Source: Pseudomonas_T sp032052615 (GTDB lineage: Bacteria > Pseudomonadota > Gammaproteobacteria > Pseudomonadales > Pseudomonadaceae). Taken from it: a stretch of DNA of 64,000 nt. Positions 15,465 through 22,982 of the stretch are shown in pieces (position 1 is the stretch's first letter; every line of letters starts with the position of its first letter). A program made the position numbers and the translations under genes. The notes beneath the pieces were generated by a model. The model saw nothing but the letters and a program-made list of their open reading frames with translations, did not search any database and was not told where the DNA came from. The stretch spans positions 248,001 through 312,000 of the forward strand of contig DAMBWF010000002.1 of NCBI GenBank assembly GCA_032052615.1. Direction: 5' to 3'.

Positions 15465-18041
15465 ATGGGCCCTTTTCGCGCCCGGACCGGGCGGTTGCTC
15501 TTGCTGTCGGTCGTCGCGCTGACGCTGGCGGGTTTGCTCGCGGTCGTCGCCGGTCGCGCCTGGCTGCGCGCCCAGGGCGTCGAGGCGCTGACCTGGCAAG
15601 GGCCGTCGCTGTCGTTCTCCGGCGTCGGGCTGGATCGGCTGGCGCTGAGCTGGCGCGGCGCCGATGCCCGTCGCCTGGAGGTGGAGGCGGAGGGCCTCTG
15701 GCTGTCCTGGCCGGGCCCCGCCGGAGCGGATCGCGGTTACCTGCGACAAGCGCGGATGGCCCGCCTGGCGCTGAGGTGGGAGCCGCCGGCGGACGAGGCC
15801 GCCCCGAACGGCGATCCACCGCCCGACCCGGGGCCCTTGCTGGCCTGGCTGCCCCAGGAGCTGCGGCTCGACCGCTGGGTCCTCGACCTGCCCTGCGCCT
15901 CGGGCCGCTGCGTGGAGCGAGGCGCGCTGGTCCTGCGGCGCAACGGCTTCGGCCTTCCCGGCGGCGACCCCCTGGACCTGCGGCTGGAGGCTCACCGCGA
16001 CGATCATGCGCTGGCGCTACGCCTGCTCGCGCAACGCCTGAGGACGGGCTGGACAGCCAATCTGCTCGGCGAACTCGACCGCCAGCCACTGCTGGCCCTG
16101 GCCAGCCAATGGCGCGACGGCGGCGGCGCGCCGCTCTGGCAAGGCGAACTGGAGGTGCCGGGCCTGCCGGACACGGCGGTCCTGCTGGACTGGCTGGCCG
16201 CCTGGACGCCCCTGGCCGGCAACGTGCCGCGCGCGCCCCGGGCCCTGCGCCTGAGCGGCCGCTGGACCTTGCGCCCGGCCGCCGGCGAAGCGCCCCTGGA
16301 CCCGGCGCGGGTGTGGCGTGGCGGCGGTTCCGCCGAGGCGCGGATCGACCTGCCCCAGCCCTGGCCGGTCCCGGCGTTCGGCCTGCTGGAAGGTCATCTG
16401 GACCTGGCCCTGGAAGGCGACGCCGGGCGCTGGCGAGCGCGCCGGCTGGACGCCGATCTGCGCGCCGGCGCCTTACAGGGCGACGCCTGGGCGGCGCTGC
16501 CGTCCACCCTGCGGCCTCGGGCCATGGCCTTGCGCCTGACGCCCCTGGACGAGGCCGCCACCCGGCTGCAACTGCACCTGAGCGGCCCCGGTGAGGCCCA
16601 GCTCGAAGTGGCCGCTCGCCTGGTCGCGGACGAGCAGGCGCCCCTGGCGGCCCGCCTGGAAAACGCGCGGCTGCAGGCGAGCGGCGCCGCGTACCGCGCG
16701 CCGGCCTGGTCGCTGGGCGGCCTGGCCCTGGACCTACGCCTGGAGGGGCGCCTGGATCGACAGCGCGCCGACCTGCGCCTGCGGGCGGGGTCGAGCATGG
16801 CGCTGGATCGGCTGGAGGTACCCGGGGTGCTGGGCCTGGAACGCCTGGGCGGCGAAACCGGCGAGCTGGACGTGACCCTGGCCTACGGCGCCGGCCCGCC
16901 GACAAGCGCCCGTCTCCACGGGCCGCTGTCCCTGCGGGCGGGGCGTCTGCGCCAGGCGGAACTGCTCGACTTGGGCTGGCGCTTCGCCGGTGACCTCGAC
17001 CTGAGCGACGCCGCCCTGGCCTGGCGGGGCCGACTGGAGAACGACGCCGGGTTGAGGCTCGACCTGGATGGGGCGCGCGGCGCCGATGGCGCCCTGGCCC
17101 TGAAGGCGCGTCTGCCGGACCTGTTCCTGCGGGCCGGCAACCCCCTGGCCAAGACCGCCCGGCAATGGCCGGCCTTGCTCAGCCTGTCCAGCGGACGCCT
17201 GGGTGGCGAGGCGCGGCTCGACCTGCCGGCCGGCGGCGCGCCGGCGACCGGGACCCTCGCCCTCACCGCCGATGGGCTGGCCGGCATCCATGATCGCGTC
17301 GAGCTGAACGGCCTGCGCGGGCGCCTCGCCCTGCGCCTGGATGCGCGGACGCTGACCCTCGACCTGCCGGCGCTGCGCCTGGACCAGCTCAACCCCGGCG
17401 TGCCCCTCGGCCCGCTGACGCTCGCCGGCGCCTACCGCGCCGAGCGGGCGCGGCCCCTGGGCGGGCGCCTGACGTGGACCCAGGCCGAAAGCGGCGTGCT
17501 GGGCGGCCGCGCCTGGCTGGCGCCGGGCGCCCTGGACCTCGGCGCGGCGGAACAGCGCCTGGACCTGCGGCTGGGCGGGTTGCAACTGGCCGAGCTGTTC
17601 AGGGTCTACCCCGCCGAGGGGCTGTCGGGCCAAGGCGTCATCGACGGCGAACTGCCGCTGCGCCTGGAGGGCGCCGGGCCCCGCATCGAGGCGGGCCGGC
17701 TGGCGGCCCACGAACCGGGCTTCCTGCGCTTTCGCTCGCCGAAACTACGCGCCCTGGCTCAGGGCAACCCGGGCATGGGCCTGCTGGCGGACGCCCTGGA
17801 CGATTTCCGCTACGAGCGGCTCGACAGCCGCGTCGGCTACGATGAGCACGGCACCCTGCGCCTCGGCCTGACCCTGCAAGGGCGCAATCCGGCCCTGCAG
17901 GGCGGCCGTCCGATCAACCTCGACGTCAACCTGGAAGAGGATCTGCCCGCCTTGCTCACCAGTCTGCAGCTCACCGACCGGGTGAGCGACACCATCCGCC
18001 AGCGTGTGCAGGAGCGCCTGCGTCACGCGCCGGCCCCCTGA
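15465..18041 (+). CDS. ydbH: YdbH-type AsmA-like intermembrane bridge protein
   Basis: 858 residues from the ATG at 15465 (RBS GGGAG). An N-terminal membrane anchor (about 8-28) is followed by a very long region of repeated short amphipathic beta-strands, typical of AsmA-like/RBG proteins that form a hydrophobic groove across the periplasm. The C-terminal part (GQGVIDGELPLRLEG onward) resembles the DctA-YdbH domain. In E. coli YdbH, with YnbE and YdbL, moves phospholipids to the outer membrane redundantly with TamB and YhdP. The next two genes here are ynbE- and ydbL-like, 13 and 10 bp apart, so the three-gene unit is intact. Confidence 0.9.
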   Translation: MGPFRARTGRLLLLSVVALTLAGLLAVVAGRAWLRAQGVEALTWQGPSLSFSGVGLDRLALSWRGADARRLEVEAEGLWLSWPGPAGADRGYLRQARMARLALRWEPPADEAAPNGDPPPDPGPLLAWLPQELRLDRWVLDLPCASGRCVERGALVLRRNGFGLPGGDPLDLRLEAHRDDHALALRLLAQRLRTGWTANLLGELDRQPLLALASQWRDGGGAPLWQGELEVPGLPDTAVLLDWLAAWTPLAGNVPRAPRALRLSGRWTLRPAAGEAPLDPARVWRGGGSAEARIDLPQPWPVPAFGLLEGHLDLALEGDAGRWRARRLDADLRAGALQGDAWAALPSTLRPRAMALRLTPLDEAATRLQLHLSGPGEAQLEVAARLVADEQAPLAARLENARLQASGAAYRAPAWSLGGLALDLRLEGRLDRQRADLRLRAGSSMALDRLEVPGVLGLERLGGETGELDVTLAYGAGPPTSARLHGPLSLRAGRLRQAELLDLGWRFAGDLDLSDAALAWRGRLENDAGLRLDLDGARGADGALALKARLPDLFLRAGNPLAKTARQWPALLSLSSGRLGGEARLDLPAGGAPATGTLALTADGLAGIHDRVELNGLRGRLALRLDARTLTLDLPALRLDQLNPGVPLGPLTLAGAYRAERARPLGGRLTWTQAESGVLGGRAWLAPGALDLGAAEQRLDLRLGGLQLAELFRVYPAEGLSGQGVIDGELPLRLEGAGPRIEAGRLAAHEPGFLRFRSPKLRALAQGNPGMGLLADALDDFRYERLDSRVGYDEHGTLRLGLTLQGRNPALQGGRPINLDVNLEEDLPALLTSLQLTDRVSDTIRQRVQERLRHAPAP

Positions 18042-18054
18042 CGGAGACTTCGCC

Positions 18055-18246
18055 ATGCGCCTGCGCGCCCTGTTCGCCGCCCTGTCGCTGGGCCCATTGC
18101 TGGCGAGTTGCACGCCCACCGTGCAGCTCGCGGTGCCCAACGAGCCGATCAACATCAATCTCAACGTGAAGATCGAACACGACATCTACATCAAGGTCGA
18201 CAAGGCCCTGGACGGCATCATCGACCCGTCCAGCGGCCTGTTCTGA
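18055..18246 (+). CDS. ynbE: YnbE-family outer-membrane lipoprotein
   Basis: 63-residue lipoprotein starting MRLRALFAAL, with lipobox LLASC (Cys at about 19). The mature part carries the family signature INLNVKIEHDIYIKVDK. In E. coli YnbE multimerises by beta-strand stacking and caps the YdbH groove at the outer membrane. The start lies 13 bp after ydbH, with CGGAGAC as ribosome binding site. A longer in-frame start would overlap ydbH and spoil the signal peptide, so it is rejected. Confidence 0.92.
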   Translation: MRLRALFAALSLGPLLASCTPTVQLAVPNEPININLNVKIEHDIYIKVDKALDGIIDPSSGLF

Positions 18247-18256
18247 GGAGAAGCCC

Positions 18257-18595
18257 ATGACCCTGCGCAGCGTACTCGCCGGCGGCCTGCTGGCCTGCTG
18301 TTTCTGCCTTCCCGCTTCCGCCCTGGAGTTGGGCGAGGCCATGTCCGCCCTGGCCGCCGCCAAACAGGGCGGCCAGGTGGGCGAGCAGCCCGACGGCTAT
18401 CTCGGGGCGGTCACCGGCCAGGGCGCGGACATCGCCCGGGTGATCAACCAGGCGCGCCGCGCCGAATACCAGCGCTTGGCCAAGGACAATGGCCTGCAAC
18501 TGGGCGACGTGGAGGCCCTGGCCGGGCAGAAGGCGCTGGAGAAGACCCCGGCCGGCCAGTACATCCAGGTCAACGGGAAGTGGGTGCGCAAGTGA
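18257..18595 (+). CDS. ydbL: YdbL-family periplasmic protein (DUF1318)
   Basis: 112 residues with a cleavable signal peptide (1-22, ending ASALE). The mature protein has the DUF1318 core IARVINQARRAEYQRLAKDNG and a C-terminal YIQVNGKWVRK. In E. coli YdbL is proposed to act as a chaperone that limits YnbE multimerisation on YdbH. Third gene of the ydbH-ynbE-ydbL operon; the start is 10 bp after ynbE with GAGGAG upstream. Confidence 0.9.
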   Translation: MTLRSVLAGGLLACCFCLPASALELGEAMSALAAAKQGGQVGEQPDGYLGAVTGQGADIARVINQARRAEYQRLAKDNGLQLGDVEALAGQKALEKTPAGQYIQVNGKWVRK

Positions 18596-18845
18596 GCATC
18601 CGGCGCCGGGCGCGCTCGGCGCCCCGGCGCGACAGGCCGTCGCGACCCATCCTGAAAACCGCTGAATCTCGCGGTTTTGACGACACTCTCCGTGGATGCC
18701 CCTCCGTCATTCCGCTCTTTGCCGGGCTTTCCAGCCAAATAAAGCTGGTTAATCAGTGAAAACGCCTGGCGTCGGCTTCCTATACTGCGCCCATCTTCGT
18801 TCAAGAATAACGACGCTGCGGCGCGCCCGCGGCGAGGAGAGGAAC
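18596..18845 (+). promoter_or_regulatory. dadA control region
   Basis: 250-bp gap between ydbL and dadA. It holds a perfect 8-bp inverted repeat AAAACCGC-TGAATCTC-GCGGTTTT (18655-18678), which could end ydbL transcription in either direction or be an operator. A second short repeat is CCAGC...GCTGG in an AT-rich stretch (18731-18748). Lrp/DadR control of dadA is expected from P. aeruginosa, but no exact Lrp site is claimed. Confidence 0.5.
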
Positions 18846-20147
18846 ATGCGTGTAGTGGTACTCGGCAGCGGCGTCATCGGGACCGCCAGTGCGTATTACC
18901 TGGCCCGTGCCGGCTTCGAGGTGGTGGTGATCGATCGCCAACCCGCCCCGGCGCTGGAGACCAGCTTCGCCAACGCTGGCCAAGTCTCCCCCGGCTACGC
19001 CTCGCCGTGGGCCGCGCCTGGGGTGCCGTTCAAGGCCATCAAGTGGCTGCTGGAAAGGCACGCGCCCCTGGCCATCAAGCTCACCGGCGATGTCCAGCAG
19101 TACCTGTGGATGGCGCAGATGCTGCGCAACTGCACCGCCGCCCGCTACGCGGTGAACAAGGAGCGCATGGTGCGGCTGTCCGAGTACAGCCGCGATTGCC
19201 TCGACGAGCTGCGCGCCGAGACCGGCATCGCCTACGAGGGCCGCCAGCTCGGCACCACCCAAGTGTTTCGCACCCAGGCGCAACTGGACAGCGCCGCCAA
19301 GGACATCGCTGTCCTGGAGCGCTCCGGCGTGCCCTACGAGTTGCTCGACCGCGCCGGCATCGCCCGGGTGGAGCCGGCCCTGGCCGGAGTCACCGACAAG
19401 CTCGCCGGCGCGCTACGCCTGCCCAACGACCAGACCGGCGACTGCCAGCTCTTCACCGTCCGCCTGGCGGAAATGGCCCAGGCCCTGGGCGTCGAGTTCC
19501 GCTTCGGGCGGACCCTCGAACGCCTGGACTTCGCCGGCGGCCGGATCAACGGGGTGTGGGTCGACGGCAAGCTGGAAACCGCCGACCAATACGTGCTGGC
19601 CTTGGGCAGCTACTCGCCGCAACTGCTCAAGCCCTTGGGCATCAAGGCGCCGGTGTACCCGCTCAAGGGCTATTCCCTGACGGTGCCCATCACCGACCCG
19701 GCCATGGCGCCCACCTCGACCATCCTCGACGAAAGCTACAAGGTCGCCATCACCCGCTTCGACCAACGCATCCGCGTCGGCGGCATGGCGGAAATCGCCG
19801 GTTTCGACCTGGGCCTCAACCCGCGCCGGCGCGAGACCCTGGAGATGATCGTCAACGATCTCTACCCCCGCGGCGGCGACCTGCCCCGCGCCGAGTTTTG
19901 GACCGGCCTGCGCCCGGCGACCCCGGACGGCACGCCGATCGTCGGCGCGACCCCGTTCTCCAACCTGTTCCTCAACACCGGACACGGTACCCTGGGCTGG
20001 ACCATGGCTTGCGGCTCCGGCCGTTTCCTCGCCGACCTGATGGCGAAGAAGCGCCCGCAGATCAGCGCCGAAGGCCTGGACATCTTCCGCTACGGCCACA
20101 ACAAGGAGAGCCACGAGCATGTCAATCCAGCGCCTGCACACCAATAA
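18846..20147 (+). CDS. dadA: D-amino acid dehydrogenase small subunit
   Basis: Membrane-associated flavoenzyme that oxidises D-alanine and other D-amino acids to 2-oxo acids and ammonia, passing electrons to the respiratory chain. 433 residues from MRVVVLGSGVIGTAS, the N-terminal FAD motif; GGAGAGGAAC precedes the ATG. Further DAO features are ETSFANAGQVSPGYASPW, the substrate-side YPLKGYSLTVPI and the C-terminal LNTGHGTLGWTMACGSG. First gene of dadA-ridA-dadX; the ridA start lies inside its last codons. Confidence 0.97.
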   Translation: MRVVVLGSGVIGTASAYYLARAGFEVVVIDRQPAPALETSFANAGQVSPGYASPWAAPGVPFKAIKWLLERHAPLAIKLTGDVQQYLWMAQMLRNCTAARYAVNKERMVRLSEYSRDCLDELRAETGIAYEGRQLGTTQVFRTQAQLDSAAKDIAVLERSGVPYELLDRAGIARVEPALAGVTDKLAGALRLPNDQTGDCQLFTVRLAEMAQALGVEFRFGRTLERLDFAGGRINGVWVDGKLETADQYVLALGSYSPQLLKPLGIKAPVYPLKGYSLTVPITDPAMAPTSTILDESYKVAITRFDQRIRVGGMAEIAGFDLGLNPRRRETLEMIVNDLYPRGGDLPRAEFWTGLRPATPDGTPIVGATPFSNLFLNTGHGTLGWTMACGSGRFLADLMAKKRPQISAEGLDIFRYGHNKESHEHVNPAPAHQ

Positions 20148-20472
20148 GCGCATGAGCCAGATCGTCACCCACAACCGCACCGTCTACCTGGCGGGGCAAG
20201 TGGGGGACGACATGGGCGCCGACGTCGCGCAGCAGACCCGCGAGACCCTGGCGCACATCGAGCGCCTGCTGGGCGAGGCCGGCACCGACACTCACCACAT
20301 CCTGTCGGTGACCATCTACCTCAAGAACATCGAGGCGGACTTCGCCGCGATGAACGCGGTCTGGGACGCCTGGCTGCCCGAGGGCGTCGCCCCGGCCCGC
20401 GCCACCGTCGGGGCCCCGCTGTGCGAGCCGGAGATCCTCGTCGAGATGTCGGTCATCGCCGCGCTGCCCTGA
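20119..20472 (+). CDS. RidA-family deaminase
   Basis: 117-residue RidA/YjgF protein. Family members hydrolyse reactive enamine/imine intermediates to 2-oxo acids. It has NRTVYLAGQVGDD, QTRETLAHIERLLGEAG and the C-terminal signature that holds the conserved Arg (ARATVGAPLCEPEILVEM). The ATG at 20119 is preceded by AAGGAG and overlaps dadA by 29 bp. Between dadA and dadX it probably removes 2-iminopropionate released by DadA. PAO1 PA5303 is equivalent. Confidence 0.92.
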   Translation: MSIQRLHTNKRMSQIVTHNRTVYLAGQVGDDMGADVAQQTRETLAHIERLLGEAGTDTHHILSVTIYLKNIEADFAAMNAVWDAWLPEGVAPARATVGAPLCEPEILVEMSVIAALP

Positions 20473-20480
20473 TCCCCACC

Positions 20481-20504
20481 CGCGCCCGGCTCCGGCCGGG
20501 CGCG
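20481..20504 (+). repeat. GC-rich intercistronic hairpin between ridA and dadX
   Basis: CGCGCCCGGC-TCCG-GCCGGGCGCG, a perfect 10-bp stem with a 4-base loop and no T tract. It probably stabilises or partly attenuates the dadA-ridA message rather than ending it. Confidence 0.6.
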
Positions 20505-20536
20505 CCCATCGAAACGCCACGAAGAAGTACATCGCC

Positions 20537-21625
20537 ATGCGTCCCGCCCGTGCCCTGATCGACCTGAAGGCCCTGCGCCACAACTATCAACTGGCCCGGG
20601 GGCTCACCGGCGCCCGCGCCCTGGCGGTCATCAAGGCGGACGCCTACGGCCATGGCGCCGTGGCGTGTGCCCGTGCCCTGGAAACCGACGCCGACGGCTT
20701 CGCCGTGGCCTGTATCGAGGAAGCCCTGGAGCTGCGCCAGGCGGGCATCGGCAGGCCGATCCTGTTGCTGGAAGGGTTCTTCGAGGCCGCCGAACTCAGC
20801 CTCATCGACCAGCACGACCTGTGGTGCGTGGTGCATGCCGCCTGGCAGATCGAGGCGATCGAGCAGGCCCGGCCGAGCCGGCCGCTGACCGTCTGGCTGA
20901 AGCTGGACACCGGCATGCACCGGGTCGGCTTTCATCCGTCGGCCTACCAGGACGCCTATCGGCGGCTGATGGCCAGCGGCAAGGTGGCGCGCATCGTGCT
21001 GATGAGCCATTTCTCCAGCGCCGACGAGCCGGACAGCCCGCGCAACGAGGTGCAACTGGCCACCTTCGCCGAGGCCAGCGCCGGCCTCGATGCGCCCATC
21101 AGCCTGTGCAATTCGCCGGGCCTGCTGCGCTGGCCGCAAATGGCGCTGCGCCAGCGGCCGGACGACTACGTGCGCGCCGGCCTGATGCTCTATGGCGCCA
21201 CGCCGTTCGAGTTCGACCAGGCCCAGGCCGCCCGGCTGCAACCGGTGATGACGCTCGAATCCAAGGTCATCGCCGTGCGCGAACTGCCGCCGGGCGAGCC
21301 CATCGGCTATGGCGCGCGCTTCGTCACCGAGCGGCCGACCCGGGTCGGGGTGGTCGCCATGGGCTACGCCGACGGCTATCCGCGCCATGCCCCTAGCGGT
21401 ACCCCGGTGAGCGTCGGCGGCCGACCCAGCCGACTGATCGGCCGGGTTTCCATGGACATGCTCACCGTGGACCTCACCGACCTGCCCGAGGCCGGCCTCG
21501 GCACCCGGGTGGAGCTGTGGGGGCGCGAAGTGGCGGCCAGCGAAGTGGCCAGCCTGGCCGGCAGCATTCCCTACCAACTGTTCTGCAACCTCAAGCGGGT
21601 ACCGGTGACGCACCTCGGCGCCTGA
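20537..21625 (+). CDS. dadX: Catabolic alanine racemase
   Basis: PLP enzyme converting L-alanine to D-alanine, which DadA then oxidises. 362 residues: TIM barrel with the PLP lysine Lys33 in AVIKADAYGHG, substrate and phosphate residues in MGYADGYPRHAP, and a C-terminal beta domain (RVSMDMLTVDL). Third gene of the dad operon. As is common for DadX, it is the catabolic rather than biosynthetic (Alr) copy, judged by operon position. Confidence 0.96.
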   Translation: MRPARALIDLKALRHNYQLARGLTGARALAVIKADAYGHGAVACARALETDADGFAVACIEEALELRQAGIGRPILLLEGFFEAAELSLIDQHDLWCVVHAAWQIEAIEQARPSRPLTVWLKLDTGMHRVGFHPSAYQDAYRRLMASGKVARIVLMSHFSSADEPDSPRNEVQLATFAEASAGLDAPISLCNSPGLLRWPQMALRQRPDDYVRAGLMLYGATPFEFDQAQAARLQPVMTLESKVIAVRELPPGEPIGYGARFVTERPTRVGVVAMGYADGYPRHAPSGTPVSVGGRPSRLIGRVSMDMLTVDLTDLPEAGLGTRVELWGREVAASEVASLAGSIPYQLFCNLKRVPVTHLGA

Positions 21626-21640
21626 TACCGACCGGGCAGC

Positions 21641-21672
21641 ATTTACAATCGCTGTGTTGTAAATAATGAACA
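21641..21672. promoter_or_regulatory. AT-rich operator-like repeat upstream of pauR
   Basis: ATTTA-CAA (21641-21648) faces TTG-T-TAAAT (21657-21665), an imperfect inverted repeat with one bulged T. Overlapping it is GTT(N8)AAC (21659-21672). It lies between dadX and pauR in otherwise GC-rich DNA. It could be a PauR autoregulatory site or promoter; not proven. Confidence 0.4.
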
Positions 21673-21729
21673 CTGTTGCCATCATACCGGCGACTTCGTT
21701 TCCCTCTGCCCGTAAGGAGGATCGCCCCC

Positions 21730-22278
21730 TTGGACGTCGGTGCCCGACTGCAAGCCATCCGCAAGCTCAAAGGTCTTTCCCAGCGTGAACTCGCCAAACG
21801 GGCGGGCGTCACCAACAGCACCATCTCCATGATCGAGAAGAACAGCGTCAGCCCTTCCATCAGCTCGCTGAAGAAGGTGCTGAGCGGCATCCCGATGTCC
21901 CTGGTGGAGTTCTTCTCCATCGACTTCGAGCAGGAAACCCCGGTCCAGGTGGTCTACCGGGCGGAAGAACTGGTGGATATCTCCAGCGGCGCGGTCACCA
22001 TGAAGCTGATCGGCAAGGCCCACCCGAGCCGCAGCATCGCCTTCCTCGACGAGACCTATCCGCCCGGCGCCGACACCGGCGACGAGATGCTCAATCACGA
22101 GGGCGAGGAAGCCGGCATGCTGGTGGACGGGCGCCTGGAGCTCACCGTCGGCAAGGAAGTCTTCGTGCTGGAAAGCGGCGACAGCTACTACTTCGAGAGC
22201 AACCGGCCGCACCGTTTCCGCAATCCCTACGACCGTCCGGCGCGCCTGATCAGCGCCACCACGCCGGCGAATTTCTAA
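21730..22278 (+). CDS. pauR: XRE-cupin regulator of polyamine catabolism (PauR)
   Basis: 182 residues from a TTG at 21730, eight bases after a perfect AAGGAGG; the protein then reads LDVGARLQAIRKLKG, as in the P. aeruginosa regulator PA5301. The N-terminal HTH (about 6-60) includes LSQRELAKRAGVTNSTISMI. The C-terminal cupin (about 105-180) has GEEAGMLVDGRLELTVG and SGDSYYFESNRPHRFRN. PauR represses pau genes and is relieved by putrescine or cadaverine. The kauB- and pauB-like genes in this window are likely targets. Confidence 0.92.
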   Translation: MDVGARLQAIRKLKGLSQRELAKRAGVTNSTISMIEKNSVSPSISSLKKVLSGIPMSLVEFFSIDFEQETPVQVVYRAEELVDISSGAVTMKLIGKAHPSRSIAFLDETYPPGADTGDEMLNHEGEEAGMLVDGRLELTVGKEVFVLESGDSYYFESNRPHRFRNPYDRPARLISATTPANF

Positions 22279-22362
22279 AGGCCGAGCGGCCGCTTCCGAC
22301 CACCGCTGCGACCGTATGCCGCAAGTCCTTGCGCGGCGCGGGGTTGTTTCGATGTGACAGGC

Positions 22363-22375
22363 ATACCGGTATACT
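22363..22375 (+). promoter_or_regulatory. Candidate cycB promoter with palindrome
   Basis: The palindrome ATACCGGTAT (22363-22372) runs into a consensus-like -10 TATACT (22370-22375), about 60 bp upstream of the cycB GTG. The -35 is not clear. Confidence 0.45.
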
Positions 22376-22433
22376 GGCGCCCGCCCGCGAAACCGTGGCC
22401 GCGGGCGTGACTAGCCACGATGAGGGTGTAAGG

Positions 22434-22859
22434 GTGAACCTAATCAAGAACATGCTGGCGGCGCAGGTTGCCGTCCTGGCCCTGTGGGCGGTAAGCGCTC
22501 AGGCCGCGACCAAGGATGACATCGCCGAGCGGCTCAAGCCGGTGGGCGAGGTCTGCGTGACCGGTCAGGAATGCAAGGGCGTCGAGGCTGTCGCGGCCGG
22601 CGGCGCCGGTGGCGGCGCGCGCACCCCCGACGACATCATCGCCAAGCATTGTGGCGCCTGTCATACCGCCGGCGTGCTGGGCGCGCCGAAGATCGGCGAC
22701 AGCGCCGCCTGGAAAGAGCGGGCCGACCATCAGGGCGGGCTCGACGGCATCCTGGCCAAGGCCATCACCGGCATCAACAGCATGCCGCCGAAGGGCACCT
22801 GCGCCGACTGCAGCGAAGACGAGTTGAAAGCGACCATCAAGAAGATGTCGGGTCTCTGA
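22434..22859 (+). CDS. cycB: Cytochrome c5
   Basis: Small monohaem electron carrier of the periplasm or membrane, 141 residues from a GTG preceded by TAAGG. An N-terminal signal/anchor (about 5-23, ending SAQAAT) is followed by an alanine/glycine-rich linker and a class I cytochrome c domain. The haem site is CGACH and the axial Met lies in INSMPPKG. A second pair of cysteines (CADC) is the disulfide typical of c5. PAO1 PA5300 (cycB) holds the same place next to pauR. Confidence 0.93.
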   Translation: MNLIKNMLAAQVAVLALWAVSAQAATKDDIAERLKPVGEVCVTGQECKGVEAVAAGGAGGGARTPDDIIAKHCGACHTAGVLGAPKIGDSAAWKERADHQGGLDGILAKAITGINSMPPKGTCADCSEDELKATIKKMSGL

Positions 22860-22880
22860 GGCCTGTCCGTCGCGTCACGC

Positions 22881-22902
22881 GAAGCCGCCTCCGGGCGGCT
22901 TC
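22881..22902 (+). terminator. Stem-loop after cycB
   Basis: GAAGCCGCC-TCCG-GGCGGCTTC, a perfect 9-bp stem. There is no real T tract (CGTCGTG follows), so it is at best a weak intrinsic terminator. Confidence 0.45.
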
Positions 22903-22982
22903 GTCGTGTCCGGGGTGCCATGCGGTGAGCAATACGCGCCGGTGCCGGGTCCAACCGGCACGTTCCCGGAAGGAGATTCACC

